A stretch of 64,000 nt of DNA from Phenylobacterium sp. (GCF_004799515.1 NZ_SSMX01000009.1:1-64000); one strand, 5' to 3'. Counted from the first letter of the stretch, positions 23,793 through 33,498 are shown. Notes: generated by a model from the sequence alone, not told the origin. Made by a program: numbers and translations.

Positions 23793-26700
23793 GTGGGCGC
23801 GTGGCGGCGGCTCGGGAGCGTGCTTGGCGCGGCGTTGACGCTCGCCATGGGCAATAGCGTGGCGGCGCAAGCGCAGCAGACCCAGGCGCTTCAAGCGTTG
23901 CAGGCGCGCCCACAATCGGTGGTCGGTGCGGCGCCCGTCGGTGCTGACGCGGACGAGGCGCGGCGGCTCAACGGCCAGGGCCAAACCCTCATCCGCCAAA
24001 AGCAGCTCGAGGCCGCCGAATCGCTGCTCAACCAGGCGATGGCGATCTGCAACGGCGCCCTGCACGGCGAGCACTATTGCGTCGCCGGCGTCAGCCAGAA
24101 CCTGGCTGATATCGCCGAGGCGCGGGGCGATCTGATGGGCGCTGAGCGCCTGCTCGCCCGCGCCGCCCAGGTCACCCAGGCCGCGATGGGGCCGCAGGAT
24201 GTGCAGTTGGGCGCAATCGAGCGCAAGCTCGGCCGGATGCTGGTCCTGGAAGGCAAGTACCGGCAGGCCGAGCCGGTGCTGAAGGCCGGCATGGCCATCG
24301 GGCAGCGCGCCGGAGATATCCGGGGCGTGGGGATCTCCGCGGACGACCTGGCGAAGGTCTATCGCTGGACGCAGCGGGACCCAGAGGCGGAAGCCTTGCT
24401 GCGGCAGCTCCTGCCGATCTGCCCCCGCGTCGACCCGACCTGCGAGGCGACCACTCGGACGCGGCTGGGCGAGGCGCTCTGGCGCCTGAACCGGCGCGAG
24501 GAGGCGGAGGCTGAAGTGCGCAAGTCGGCGGACCTCTATGCCGCACTGGGCAGCGAGGACTCCCGCGAGGGCGCCCTGCTCGCGCTTAGCGACCTCTTCC
24601 TCGACGCCGAGCTCTATCCGCAGGCCGAGCCCCTGCTCAAGGCGCAGATCGCCGCCGAGGCGACGAGCCAGACCGTCACGTCCCTGACTCGTGCGGCCCA
24701 CGAGATGGACCTCGCCAGGGTCTACGCCAACACCAATCGCAAGGCGCTGATTGAGCCCTTGCTCAAGGACGCCCAGGCGCGGCTGGCGGCGGCTCCGCCG
24801 TCCTCGCTCGAGACCGGGGCCGCCGAGACGAAGGTCGCGGCCGTGCTGTTGTTGCTCAACCGGACCGCGGAAGCCAAGCCGCTGTTGGAGCGCGCAATGG
24901 CCATACCGACGCCGGGTCTGGCCCTGCCACCGTGGTGGAAAGTCGAGGCCGAGTCGCGTCTGGGCGACATCGCCTATGTCCAACTTCGTTCGGCGGAGGC
25001 GGAGGTCCTCTACCGCAAGGCGGCGGACGACTATGAGAACGCCTCCTCGTTGGGCCGGAGCCGGTATTGGCGCGACAGCCAGGCGGCCGCGATCCTCGAC
25101 CAGCACCGGCTGGACGAAGGGGAGGCTATCCTGAAGACCCTGCTGCCTCAGATGAAGGCCACGCGGCCCGAGGATCCGCGCGGCGTGGCCATGGTCGAGG
25201 CGAACCTTGCCCGCGTGGCCAACGAACGACTGGACTTCAAGACCGCCGAAGGGCTGGCTGCCGAGGCGCTGGCGGAACAACAGAAGCTCGCGGCGCCTCC
25301 GGGCCCCGATCAACAGATGTCCGGCATCCTCTATGCCCTCGGCGTCGCGGAGAAAGGCCTGGGCAAGTTCGCCGCCGCCGAGACCCATATGCGCGCCTCG
25401 CTGGACCTCACGGCCGTTTCCGAGGAGAACCCGGGCTACGTGGTGAGCGAGCGTCATCAGCTTTGCCAGATCCTCGCATTTGAGGGAAAATTCGCCGAGG
25501 AAGCGGCATGCGCTCGCGATCAGGTGGCGCAGGTCGACCGCTGGACCGGCGCGACGCCAGCCGTTCGGGTCGGCGCGCTGATGATCCAGGGCAATTCTCT
25601 CATAGATCAGTCGCGCTACGTTGAGGCGCGCGATGTCTTTCTGAAGGCACGCGCGCTGCATCCGGCGGGCGAAGCGCCGGACGCCCAACTCGGTGGCGTG
25701 GCCATGAGCCTGGGCCAAGCTTACGCCTTTTCCGGCGATCCGCTGAAGGCGGCCGTAGCGCTGGGTGAGGCGCGGGCGATCTTCGCCGAGCTGGGGCTCG
25801 GCGACAAGGAAGAGGGGATAGAAGCGGCCCGGCGGCTGGGCGACGTCGACATCACACTTGGCCACGCCCACGAGGCGGAGCCACTGATCCGCGCCTCGGT
25901 CGCCTGGTTTGAGGCACACATCGGGCCGGAGCATCCGCGCACAGCCACCCAGTACCGCAGCCTGGGCCAGGTGCTGGCCACACAAGACCGGCTAGTGGAG
26001 GCGGAGGCGGCGTTCAACCGGGCGCTCGCCATTCGCAAGGCGGCGCCGAACCTCGGGCTGGTGGCTCAGAGCCTCGGCGACCTGGCCGACTGCGAGAAAC
26101 GCCTGAGCCGGTTCGACCAGGCCCGCGAGCTGTTGCGCCAGGCCGAAGCGGCCGAGGTCGCGGCGCATGGCAAGTCCGACTGGACGGTGGGCGAAGTCGC
26201 CCGAGAGCTGGGCGAACTCGACGCCGAGCAGGGGCACAGGGCCGACGCCGAGGCCAACTACAAACGGGCCCTGCCGCTGCTGGCCGCCGCCGGCGCGACC
26301 CAACAGCGCCAAGCGATGACGCTGCAGAACAACATCGGCTGGCTCGACGAGGCCGAGGGCCGCTACGCCGAGGCGCGCCGCGTGTTCGAGGCGAACCTCA
26401 CCCAAGAGGAGAAGGTGCTGGGCCCGGACGATGTGATGCTGATCGACCCGCTATCGGCCCTGGCCGCGCTGGACCGCAACGCCGGGCGCTTCGACGCAGC
26501 CGTAGCGCGGTTCGAGCGCGTGCAGGAGATCGCGCGCAAGACCTACGGCGACAGCTCCACGCGGCTGGAGGGCGCCTGGCTCGACCTGGCGGGGATCTAC
26601 AGCTCAACCGGTCGCGCGGCGGAGGCCGAACAGGCCGTGGCCGCAGCCCTGGCGCTGCAGCGGGCGGGGCCGGGCCTCGACAATGGGAGCAGTGTCCTGC

Positions 26701-27338
26701 AACTGGCGCGGGCGGCCGACATCTATGACGATATCGGCAAGCTGGCCGAAGCCCAGGCGGCGGCGGACCAGGCGGTTGCGGTGGCCCGGGCCCACCCTGG
26801 CGATACGGGACACGGCCTGATCGTCGCCCTGCTGGCGGAGGCCGCTTGCGACCGGCGGTCCAAGAAGTTTGCCGACGCCGAGGCGGCCCTGGCCGAGGCC
26901 CTCGCCAAGAGCCGCGCCCTTTGGGGCGACGACAGCGTCGCCCTGGTCTCGCCGCTGGCGGTCGCCGGCGGGGTGCAGCTCGACCTTGGCCGGGCGGAAC
27001 GGGCGGAGGAGCTGTTCGCCCAGGCCGCCGACATTGCCGCCAAGCAGATGCCGCCCGAGCACACGATGAACGCCTATCTGACCAACGACCTGGCGCAGGC
27101 CTACATCGCCGAAGACCGGCCGGGAAAGGCCGAGGCGGTCCTGAAGCCCCTGCTGGCGCGGCTGACAAAGCAGGGCGACCCGGCCGCCTTGGTCGCCGCC
27201 TACGCGGAGATAACGCTCGCTAAGGCCTACGCCGCGCAGGAGCGGCCGGCTGAGGCCGCAGCGGCCATCGCCGACGCGCGGAAGTTCCTGGGCCAGGCGC
27301 CCCTGAAGCCGGTGTTCGCCGAACCGGCCCGCAACTGA
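23793..27338 (+). CDS. Large exported TPR-repeat protein
   Basis: This 1181-residue protein starts at GTG, with AGGAGG eight bases upstream, and has a likely signal peptide (LGSVLGAALTLAMGNSVAAQA). Nearly all the rest is tetratricopeptide-type helical repeats: about two dozen units with A-E-x-L-L/Y-x-x-A patterns, such as LEAAESLLNQAMAI, LGKFAAAETHMRASLDL and RYAEARRVFEANL. Several fit the TPR_12/kinesin-light-chain style. TPR solenoids scaffold protein complexes; in the periplasm the partner is unknown. The frame upstream of 23793 is Arg-rich and not used. Confidence 0.8.
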   Translation: MGAWRRLGSVLGAALTLAMGNSVAAQAQQTQALQALQARPQSVVGAAPVGADADEARRLNGQGQTLIRQKQLEAAESLLNQAMAICNGALHGEHYCVAGVSQNLADIAEARGDLMGAERLLARAAQVTQAAMGPQDVQLGAIERKLGRMLVLEGKYRQAEPVLKAGMAIGQRAGDIRGVGISADDLAKVYRWTQRDPEAEALLRQLLPICPRVDPTCEATTRTRLGEALWRLNRREEAEAEVRKSADLYAALGSEDSREGALLALSDLFLDAELYPQAEPLLKAQIAAEATSQTVTSLTRAAHEMDLARVYANTNRKALIEPLLKDAQARLAAAPPSSLETGAAETKVAAVLLLLNRTAEAKPLLERAMAIPTPGLALPPWWKVEAESRLGDIAYVQLRSAEAEVLYRKAADDYENASSLGRSRYWRDSQAAAILDQHRLDEGEAILKTLLPQMKATRPEDPRGVAMVEANLARVANERLDFKTAEGLAAEALAEQQKLAAPPGPDQQMSGILYALGVAEKGLGKFAAAETHMRASLDLTAVSEENPGYVVSERHQLCQILAFEGKFAEEAACARDQVAQVDRWTGATPAVRVGALMIQGNSLIDQSRYVEARDVFLKARALHPAGEAPDAQLGGVAMSLGQAYAFSGDPLKAAVALGEARAIFAELGLGDKEEGIEAARRLGDVDITLGHAHEAEPLIRASVAWFEAHIGPEHPRTATQYRSLGQVLATQDRLVEAEAAFNRALAIRKAAPNLGLVAQSLGDLADCEKRLSRFDQARELLRQAEAAEVAAHGKSDWTVGEVARELGELDAEQGHRADAEANYKRALPLLAAAGATQQRQAMTLQNNIGWLDEAEGRYAEARRVFEANLTQEEKVLGPDDVMLIDPLSALAALDRNAGRFDAAVARFERVQEIARKTYGDSSTRLEGAWLDLAGIYSSTGRAAEAEQAVAAALALQRAGPGLDNGSSVLQLARAADIYDDIGKLAEAQAAADQAVAVARAHPGDTGHGLIVALLAEAACDRRSKKFADAEAALAEALAKSRALWGDDSVALVSPLAVAGGVQLDLGRAERAEELFAQAADIAAKQMPPEHTMNAYLTNDLAQAYIAEDRPGKAEAVLKPLLARLTKQGDPAALVAAYAEITLAKAYAAQERPAEAAAAIADARKFLGQAPLKPVFAEPARN

Positions 27339-27350
27339 CGGGGCGGCCTC

Positions 27351-29270
27351 TTACGGCTGGCCGAGGTACTTGTCGAACCAGGCCAGGGTGCGGCGCTTCA
27401 GGTCCTCGCGGTGCTCGGCCTCGCGGATGCCGTGGCCTTCGCCCGCGTAGATCACCAGGCTGTTGGGCACGCCCATGGAGTCGAGGCCATGGTGGAACTG
27501 CAGCGACTGGTCCGGCGGGCATTCCACGTCGCGTTCGCCGACGTAGATGAAGGTCGGCGTCTTGGCGGCGTGGATGTAGCGGATCGGCGACATGCGGTCG
27601 TAGGTGGCCGGGTCGTCGTAGGCCGTGGCGCCGAAGAACGGGACCATCCACTTGTCGATGCCGTTCTCGCCGTAATAGCTGACCCAGTCTGCGATGCCGG
27701 CCCCGGCCACGCCCGCCTTGAAGCGCTGGGAGTGGGTGACGGTCCACATGGTCATGAACCCGCCGTAGGAGTGGCCGTAGACGCCCAGGCGCTTGTCGTC
27801 GACGGGGGCGACTTTCTCCACCGCGTCGACGCCCGCCAGGATGTCGCGCAGGTCGCCGCCGCCGAAGTCCTTGATGTTGGCCTTGGTGAAGGCCTCACCC
27901 TGGCCGAAGGAGCCGCGCGGGTTGGCCTGGAAGACGAAGAAGCCGTGCTGCACCAAGTCGTTGGTCGTGCCCTTCCACATGTAGGTGGGCTGCACCGCCG
28001 AGCTGGGCCCGCCGTGGACCAGGACGATCATCGGATATTTCTTGCCAGGCTCGACATGGGCCGGGCCGGTCAGCCAGCCCTGGACCTCGAAGCCCTCGTT
28101 CTTCCAGGTGATCGAGCGCGCGGTGACCTGCGGCGTGACCGCATCGTTCTCGTGGGTTATCTGGTGCGGCGAGCCGACCGGACCCGCGCCGATGTGCGGC
28201 GCGGTGGTGAAATCCTCGGAGACGCCGGCCAGGATCTTTCCGTCGGCGCTCAGCGACACCTTGCCCTCGCCGGCGGAGAAGGTGGCCGGGGCGGTGAACA
28301 GGGTCTTGGTCGCGCCGCTGGCCGGATCGACGGTGAGCACGGCGTTGTTGTCGCCGACGATGGCGGTGGCGAAGAGGGTCCCCTGCCGCCAGGCGAGCGA
28401 GGTGAAGCTGCCCTTGAAGCCGGGCGTCTTGTCCGTCGCCCTGCCGCCGGCGAGGGGTACGGTCCAGATGTCGCCGCCGGTCGGGCCGAAGTCGGAGTGC
28501 AGGCCGCCGATGAAGCTGACGCTGCGGCCGTCCGGGGAGGCCTTGGGCCACTTCATCTGCACGCCGGGGTCGGCGATCACCCGGAAGGAGCCATCGACGC
28601 CCACGGCGGCCAGCTTGGCGATCCACCAGTTGTTGTCGCCGTCGCCCTTGGCCGCGGTGGCCACGAAGGCCTTGCCGTCCGGGGTCCAGTCGTACTCGTA
28701 GACGAAGGTGTCGGCGGGGGAGAGGAACTTCAGCGGCCCGCCGGCCGAGGGCAGGATGGCGATGCGCTGCTCGTCGGTGGCCGCGCCGATCTCGCCCACC
28801 AGGGCCGCGCCGGCCTGGGTGGCGCCGGTCTGCTTGCGAGGCCGGTCGGTGGCCAGCACGGCCAGCGTCTGGCCGTCCGGCGACCAGCGCGGGGTGTCCA
28901 GGAGGCCCGCGAAGTCGAGGGCGACGGCGGCCTTGCCGTCGCGCACGACCTCAAGCGTCGCGGTGCGCGTCTTGCGGTTGGAGGAGACGAAGGCCAGGGC
29001 CTTGCCGTCCGGCGACCAGGCGGCGCCGGCGTAGAAGCAGGTCGGGCAGGGATCGTAGGTCGCCAGCACCTTGCCGTCGGCGCGGCTGCGTACCACCACC
29101 ACCGGATGCGGATCGGCCTCGGACTGCAGGGGATCGTCGGATTCGATGCCGGCGATCAGGTCGCCGGCCGGCGAGATCACCACGTCGTGGTACTGGTGGA
29201 CCTTATCGGGCGGCGTAGGCCCCGCCGCCGGCGCCGCGGCCAGCGCCAGCGCCATGATCAAGCCCGCCAT
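27351..29270 (-). CDS. S9 family prolyl oligopeptidase/acylaminoacyl peptidase
   Basis: This 639-residue exported peptidase has a signal peptide of about 18 residues. A beta-propeller of WD/TolB-like blades covers about 25-380 (SPAGDLIAGIES, WSPDGKALAF, SADGKILAGV). An alpha/beta-hydrolase domain follows, with Ser501 in GHSYGG, Asp near 581 (GERDVE) and His near 613 (GEGHGI). HGGP at the oxyanion region is also present. It should cleave short peptides, N-blocked or after Pro, in the periplasm. It stands alone, convergent with the TPR gene. Confidence 0.9.
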   Translation of the reverse strand: MAGLIMALALAAAPAAGPTPPDKVHQYHDVVISPAGDLIAGIESDDPLQSEADPHPVVVVRSRADGKVLATYDPCPTCFYAGAAWSPDGKALAFVSSNRKTRTATLEVVRDGKAAVALDFAGLLDTPRWSPDGQTLAVLATDRPRKQTGATQAGAALVGEIGAATDEQRIAILPSAGGPLKFLSPADTFVYEYDWTPDGKAFVATAAKGDGDNNWWIAKLAAVGVDGSFRVIADPGVQMKWPKASPDGRSVSFIGGLHSDFGPTGGDIWTVPLAGGRATDKTPGFKGSFTSLAWRQGTLFATAIVGDNNAVLTVDPASGATKTLFTAPATFSAGEGKVSLSADGKILAGVSEDFTTAPHIGAGPVGSPHQITHENDAVTPQVTARSITWKNEGFEVQGWLTGPAHVEPGKKYPMIVLVHGGPSSAVQPTYMWKGTTNDLVQHGFFVFQANPRGSFGQGEAFTKANIKDFGGGDLRDILAGVDAVEKVAPVDDKRLGVYGHSYGGFMTMWTVTHSQRFKAGVAGAGIADWVSYYGENGIDKWMVPFFGATAYDDPATYDRMSPIRYIHAAKTPTFIYVGERDVECPPDQSLQFHHGLDSMGVPNSLVIYAGEGHGIREAEHREDLKRRTLAWFDKYLGQP

Positions 29271-29375
29271 CAGGTCCTCCCCCGGAAATCCGTACCCGGA
29301 GGTGGCTATGGGATTGGACGCGCCGCTTCAAGCCCCAGGATGCCCCACGGGAACCCCAAGCGGCGCGCCTTGTCA

Positions 29376-30074
29376 TCAGGCGGCGTCGACCAGCACGACC
29401 TCGGAGTCTTCCAGGGCCTTGATGGTGAGCCGGCTCTCGCCGGTAATGGCCGCGCCGTCGCGGGCGTCGAGGCGCACGCCGTTGACTTCCACAGCGCCCA
29501 CCGCGGGCACGAGATAGGCGTGGCGCGAAGGGTCGAGGTCATAGTCGGCGGTCTCGCCGGCCTTGATGGTCGCGCCGGCCACGCGGGCGGTGGTGCGGAT
29601 CGGCAGGGCGTCGCTGTCGCCGGGCAGGCCGGACGCCAGGGTCACGAACTTCCCGGCCCGGTCGGCCTTGGGGAAGGGCTTGGCGCCCCAGGCGGGCGGG
29701 CCGCCGGCCTGGTCGGGCTCGATCCAGATCTGGAAGATGCGGGTGAACTGGTCCTCGAGGTTGTACTCGGCGTGGCGCACGCCAGTTCCGGCGCTCATCA
29801 CCTGCACGTCGCCGGCCTCGGTGCGGCCCTTGTTGCCCAGGGAGTCCTGGTGGGTGATCGCGCCTTCGCGGACATAGGTGATGATCTCCATGTCGGCGTG
29901 GGGATGCGGCGGGAAGCCGGACTTGGCGGCGATCTCGTCGTCGTTCCAGACGCGCAGCGCGCCCCAGCCCATGCGCTTGGGCTCATAGTAGTTGGCGAAC
30001 GAAAAGTGGTGCTTGGCCTTCAGCCAGCCGTGGTCGGCGCCGCCGAGGCCCGCAAAGGGTCGTTTGTCGATCAT
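29376..30074 (-). CDS. Pirin family protein
   Basis: This 232-residue bicupin of the pirin family has the metal-site motif HPHADMEIITYV (two His, Glu) and GDVQVMSAGTGVRHAEYN, with the N-terminal pirin signature HHFSFANYY. Bacterial pirins often show quercetin dioxygenase activity or modulate metabolic enzymes; the role here is not known. ATG 30074 is preceded by an AAAGGAT stretch. The 235-base gap upstream contains a composite hairpin repeat. Confidence 0.9.
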   Translation of the reverse strand: MIDKRPFAGLGGADHGWLKAKHHFSFANYYEPKRMGWGALRVWNDDEIAAKSGFPPHPHADMEIITYVREGAITHQDSLGNKGRTEAGDVQVMSAGTGVRHAEYNLEDQFTRIFQIWIEPDQAGGPPAWGAKPFPKADRAGKFVTLASGLPGDSDALPIRTTARVAGATIKAGETADYDLDPSRHAYLVPAVGAVEVNGVRLDARDGAAITGESRLTIKALEDSEVVLVDAA

Positions 30075-30177
30075 GGTGTGATCCTTTCTCGACGCCCAAG
30101 ATAAGCTGCCGTTTCGTGGGGGAAAGCCGCGATTGGGCGGAAGATTGTTTCCGGATTGGATGCAAAGCTCCCCGCGC

Positions 30178-30295
30178 GTCATCCCGGAAAGCGCGCAGCG
30201 CTTGTCCGGGACCCATAGACGCGAAAGTCTCCGGATGGGCTTCGAAACGTGGGCGTATGGGTCCCGGTCTCCGCGTGCCGCGAAACCGGGATGAC
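30178..30295. repeat. Composite dispersed repeat, copy 1 (two hairpins)
   Basis: The outer ends GTCATCCCGG (30178-30187) and CCGGGATGAC (30286-30295) are perfect inverted repeats. Inner ends CCGGGACCCATA (30206-30217) and TATGGGTCCCGG (30256-30267) are also perfect inverted repeats. Each half folds into its own hairpin. The same element, with a different middle and in the opposite orientation, lies at 43946-44085. It resembles BIME-like intergenic elements. Confidence 0.85.
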
Positions 30296-30309
30296 AGAGG
30301 GGTGGGGCG

Positions 30310-31122
30310 ATGCGGTGGGCTTGTTTGGCGGTCATGGCCGCGGCGGTTCTGACGATCGGCGCGGCGCCTGCGAGCCCCGACTGGCGGGCGCTGGATCCCA
30401 CCCAGACCCTGGTGATCGACACATCCAAGGGGCGGATCGTGGTGGAGATGGCGCCGGCGCTGGCGCCCTTGGCCGTGGCGCGGGTCAAACAACTGGCGCG
30501 CGAGGGCGTCTACGACGGCCTCCTGTTCCATCGGGTGATCGAGGGCTTCGTCGACCAGACCGGCAATCCGAACAACCACGACGGCGGGACCTCGGCCCAT
30601 CCCGACCTGCCGGCCGAGTTCTCCACCCGTGTGCCGGCGGAGGCTCTGACGACGGTGGTCAGCCGCAGCGACGGGATCGAGGGCTTCGTGGGCTCGGTCC
30701 CGGTCGCCGGCGTTTCGGCCAGCGAACAGAAGCTGGGCGGCGACCATCGCCCGCGGGTCTGGGGCGCCTATTGCGATGGGGTGGCCGGCATGGGCCGTCA
30801 GGCGGGGATCGACACCGCCAACTCCGAGATCTTCTTCATGCGCGCGCCGGCCCGGCGGCTGGATCACGACTACGCCGTCTGGGGCCGGGTGGTGCAAGGG
30901 CTGGAGGTGGTGCGCGCGATCAAGGTGGGTGAGCCGCCGGCCGATCCCGACCGGATGACCCGCGTGCGCCTGGCCGCCGATCTGCCGGCGGCGGAGCAGC
31001 CGCGCCTGCTGGTCGCCGACACCGCCGGACCGGCCTTCCGCGCCCAGGCCGTCCGCCTCAAGGCGCAGGCGGGCGCAGGGTTCAGCGTCTGTGATTTGAA
31101 GATCGGCGTTCGGCAACCCTGA
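30310..31122 (+). CDS. Peptidyl-prolyl cis-trans isomerase, cyclophilin type
   Basis: This 270-residue protein has a signal peptide (MRWACLAVMAAAVLTIGAAPA), so it is a periplasmic foldase. The cyclophilin core runs from about 40 to 205: DTSKGRIVVEM, GVYDGLLFHRVIEGFVDQTG (the catalytic Arg of FHRV and the Gln are kept) and NSEIFFMRAP. A loop near 130-150 and a C-terminal extension of about 60 residues are longer than in minimal cyclophilins. It catalyses proline isomerisation in exported proteins. The gene starts 15 bases after the composite repeat. Confidence 0.88.
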   Translation: MRWACLAVMAAAVLTIGAAPASPDWRALDPTQTLVIDTSKGRIVVEMAPALAPLAVARVKQLAREGVYDGLLFHRVIEGFVDQTGNPNNHDGGTSAHPDLPAEFSTRVPAEALTTVVSRSDGIEGFVGSVPVAGVSASEQKLGGDHRPRVWGAYCDGVAGMGRQAGIDTANSEIFFMRAPARRLDHDYAVWGRVVQGLEVVRAIKVGEPPADPDRMTRVRLAADLPAAEQPRLLVADTAGPAFRAQAVRLKAQAGAGFSVCDLKIGVRQP

Positions 31123-31216
31123 CGTGCGACAGCGCGCCGCAGCGAGCGGGCCGCACACGCGGCAGGTGTCTTAACGTTCGCGCGGGTACCGCTGCGGTCG
31201 CAGTGGACGGAACTCC

Positions 31217-31393
31217 ATGAAGTTCGAAGTACTCGAAGACACCGACGCCTGGATCGTGCGCCGGGACGGCGTCGAACTGGCGCGGTTCGACGATCAGGAC
31301 CAGGCGCTGGCCGATGTCGCCCAGCGGTTACGCGGTCCTGCCCGGCCCGACCTCAGCTATTCGCTGGCGGTCCGCTACCAGGTGCGGGGCTGA
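31217..31393 (+). CDS. Small soluble protein, paralogue of the gene at 21257
   Basis: This 58-residue ORF begins MKFEVLEDTDAWIVRRDG. ARFDDQDQALADVAQRL follows, matching the 21257 protein's plan (W, then RFxxxDQALxxV). The ribosome-binding site is weak. The function is unknown, but the recurrence supports coding. Confidence 0.65.
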   Translation: MKFEVLEDTDAWIVRRDGVELARFDDQDQALADVAQRLRGPARPDLSYSLAVRYQVRG

Positions 31394-31574
31394 ACGACAG
31401 ACGTCATCCGTCGGCAGCCGCTCCGGGTAAGCGCCAACACAGTGTCGGGTGGCGGACAAACACGGTGTTTTTACTCGCGAGTTCCTGAAATTTGCTTTGG
31501 CCTTGGCTGTGGTTAGGAGCAATCTGACGCCAATCGGACGGGAGGTCTTCACTCCCGCCACGCTTGGAACGGTG

Positions 31575-31781
31575 ATGGCCTACTTCTGCTACATCCACCG
31601 CAAGGCTGGCGGCGTGCCGCACTTCGAGGTGCTGCCCGAAACAACGCAGGGCAATGCGGTCGACGCGGCCCAGCGCCTGCTGGCGCAACGCGAAGACGCG
31701 GTGCGCGCGGAGATTTGGGAGGGCGAGCGCCTGCTGCTCACCCTGCCGCGGACCTCGCCGATGCAGTCCTCCGCCAACTGA
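31575..31781 (+). CDS. Small soluble protein, paralogue of the gene at 18538
   Basis: This 68-residue protein begins MAYFCYIHRKAGGVPHFEV. AVDAAQRLLAQREDAVRAEI and WEGERLLLTLPR follow. The layout and the RAE-(I/L)-W-x-G-x-R motif match the 18538 protein. The frame is open upstream to 31449 without a recognisable start signal. The function is unknown. Confidence 0.6.
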   Translation: MAYFCYIHRKAGGVPHFEVLPETTQGNAVDAAQRLLAQREDAVRAEIWEGERLLLTLPRTSPMQSSAN

Positions 31782-31835
31782 GCTGACGGTCTGCATCCCA
31801 AGGTAGCGCTTGGTGGTTCGCCGCCGGGGGGCGGA

Positions 31836-32120
31836 TCAGACCCGCATTTCGAAATAGGCGACGTCGGCGCCCTCGGAATGGCCAATCAGGGTGATGCGGA
31901 AGCGCGCGCCATCCTGCAGCTTCAGCTCCGCCTCGCCGGCGCGGAACGCCTCGGCGGCCACCTCCGGGGTGGTGGTCAGGAAACCGCGCAGCCGCGCGGG
32001 CCCCAGGCGCAGGGCCGAGGGCTCGCCCTGGATCTCATAGTCCACCGTTCCGGTGAAGCCGCGGTAGTGGAGCTCGCCCGCCCCCAAGTGGGACGGAAGC
32101 TGTTTACGCAGGCGCGCCAT
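31836..32120 (-). CDS. Conserved-looking small protein of unknown function
   Basis: This 94-residue soluble protein has a strong AAGGAG about six bases before its ATG. It is beta-rich (GELHYRGFTGTVDYEIQG, then FRITLIGHSEGADVAYFEMR), with no Cys and no membrane segment. No family was recognised. It is divergent from the DAACS symporter gene. Confidence 0.65.
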   Translation of the reverse strand: MARLRKQLPSHLGAGELHYRGFTGTVDYEIQGEPSALRLGPARLRGFLTTTPEVAAEAFRAGEAELKLQDGARFRITLIGHSEGADVAYFEMRV

Positions 32121-32262
32121 CGAGACTCCTTGTGGGGCTGAGGTTGGATAACGCCCAAGGCGCAGGTTCGATCCCTCAGCGGCGGGCGGTTCCTTGCGCG
32201 TGGCGACGGCGCAAGCCTAGGGTCCTTCAAGGTTGGCCCACGGGCCGCGGGCGGGGGCCGGA

Positions 32263-33498
32263 ATGCTGCGATCGCTGAGCGTGCGGGTGATCATCGCCCT
32301 GGTGCTGGGCCTCAGCCTGGGCGCGGCGGCGGCGGCCTTCGGCGGCGACCTGGCGCGCCAGGCCATCGAGCTGATCGCCGCGGTGGGGACTCTGTGGTTG
32401 AACGCCCTGCGGATGACCGTGGCGCCCCTGATCTTCGCGGTGATGGTGACCGGCATCGCCGGGGTGGCGGACGCCGCGGCCACCGGGCGGCTGGCGGTGC
32501 GCGCGCTCTTGCTGATCGCCATCCTGATGACGGTGAGCGCCTGCTTCGCCCTGGGGTTCGCCCGGGTGTTCTACGCGGTCTGGCCGGTGGTGGGGCCGGG
32601 CGTCGAGGCGCTCCGGGCCGGGGCCGTCGCCGCGCCGGAGATCGCCAAGGCCGCGCCGACCTTCGTGGGCTTCGTCTCGGGCCTGGCGCCGGCCAATGTG
32701 CTGAAGGCGACGTCCGAGGACGCCATCCTGCCCATGGTGGTGTTCGCGGCCTTCTTCGGCTTTGCGGTGACCCGCCTGCCGGAGCCGCGGCGCGCGGCCT
32801 TCACGGCGTTTTTCGAAAGCCTCGGCGAGGTGATGGTGACCATCGTGCGCTGGGTCCTGTGGGCCGCGCCGGTAGGCGTGTTCGCCCTGGCGCTGGGCGT
32901 CGGCCTGCGGGCGGGCGCCGGCGCGGCTGGCGTGCTGCTGCACTATGTGTCGGCCATCGTGCTCGGCAACATCGGCATGACCCTGGTGGCCATCCTGGTG
33001 GCGGCCATGGGCCGGGTTCCGCTTGGCCGTTTCCTCCGCGCGGTGGCGCCGGTGCAGGTCACCGCCTTCGCCACCCAGTCGTCGCTGGCCTGCCTGCCGG
33101 CGATGATCGAGCGGTGCCGTGACGACCTGGCTGTGCCCGACCGGGTGAGCGGCCTCGTCCTGCCCCTGGCGGTGTCGGTCTTCCGCATCACCGGGCCGGT
33201 GGCCAACTTCGGCGTCGCCCTCTTCGTGGTGCAGGTCTACGGCGTGCATCCCAGCGCCGTGCAGTACCTGGGCGCGACCTTCGTGGCGGTGGCGACCTCC
33301 ATGGCCTCGGTGGGCCTGCCGGGTCAGGTGTCGTTCTTCGCCTCCATCGCCCCGATCTGCCTCAGTCTCGGCCTGCCGGTGGACCTGCTGCCGATCCTGA
33401 TCGCCGTGGAGGTGATCCCGGACATCTTCCGCACCGTCGGCAACGTCACCGGCGACATGGCGGTCACCGCGGTGCTGGCGAAGGGTGAGGCGGCTTGA
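32263..33498 (+). CDS. Dicarboxylate/amino acid:cation symporter (DAACS/GltP-like)
   Basis: This 411-residue inner-membrane transporter has eight hydrophobic helices and two re-entrant loops. The family marks are AFATQSSLACLPAM (the serine-rich hairpin HP1 region), VLPLAVSVFRITGPVAN (TM7 substrate and sodium site) and a late ASMASVGLPGQVSF (HP2-like). It should import an acidic amino acid or C4-dicarboxylate with H+ or Na+. ATG 32263 follows a G-rich stretch; a TTG ten codons earlier is possible. The thioesterase gene follows 33 bases later, possibly in one transcript. Confidence 0.85.
   Translation: MLRSLSVRVIIALVLGLSLGAAAAAFGGDLARQAIELIAAVGTLWLNALRMTVAPLIFAVMVTGIAGVADAAATGRLAVRALLLIAILMTVSACFALGFARVFYAVWPVVGPGVEALRAGAVAAPEIAKAAPTFVGFVSGLAPANVLKATSEDAILPMVVFAAFFGFAVTRLPEPRRAAFTAFFESLGEVMVTIVRWVLWAAPVGVFALALGVGLRAGAGAAGVLLHYVSAIVLGNIGMTLVAILVAAMGRVPLGRFLRAVAPVQVTAFATQSSLACLPAMIERCRDDLAVPDRVSGLVLPLAVSVFRITGPVANFGVALFVVQVYGVHPSAVQYLGATFVAVATSMASVGLPGQVSFFASIAPICLSLGLPVDLLPILIAVEVIPDIFRTVGNVTGDMAVTAVLAKGEAA

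Noticed and set aside
27411-30104. 897-codon plus-strand frame opposite the S9 peptidase and pirin genes
   Set aside because: It spans two well-supported minus-strand genes, has no recognisable domains and the composition of an antisense shadow.
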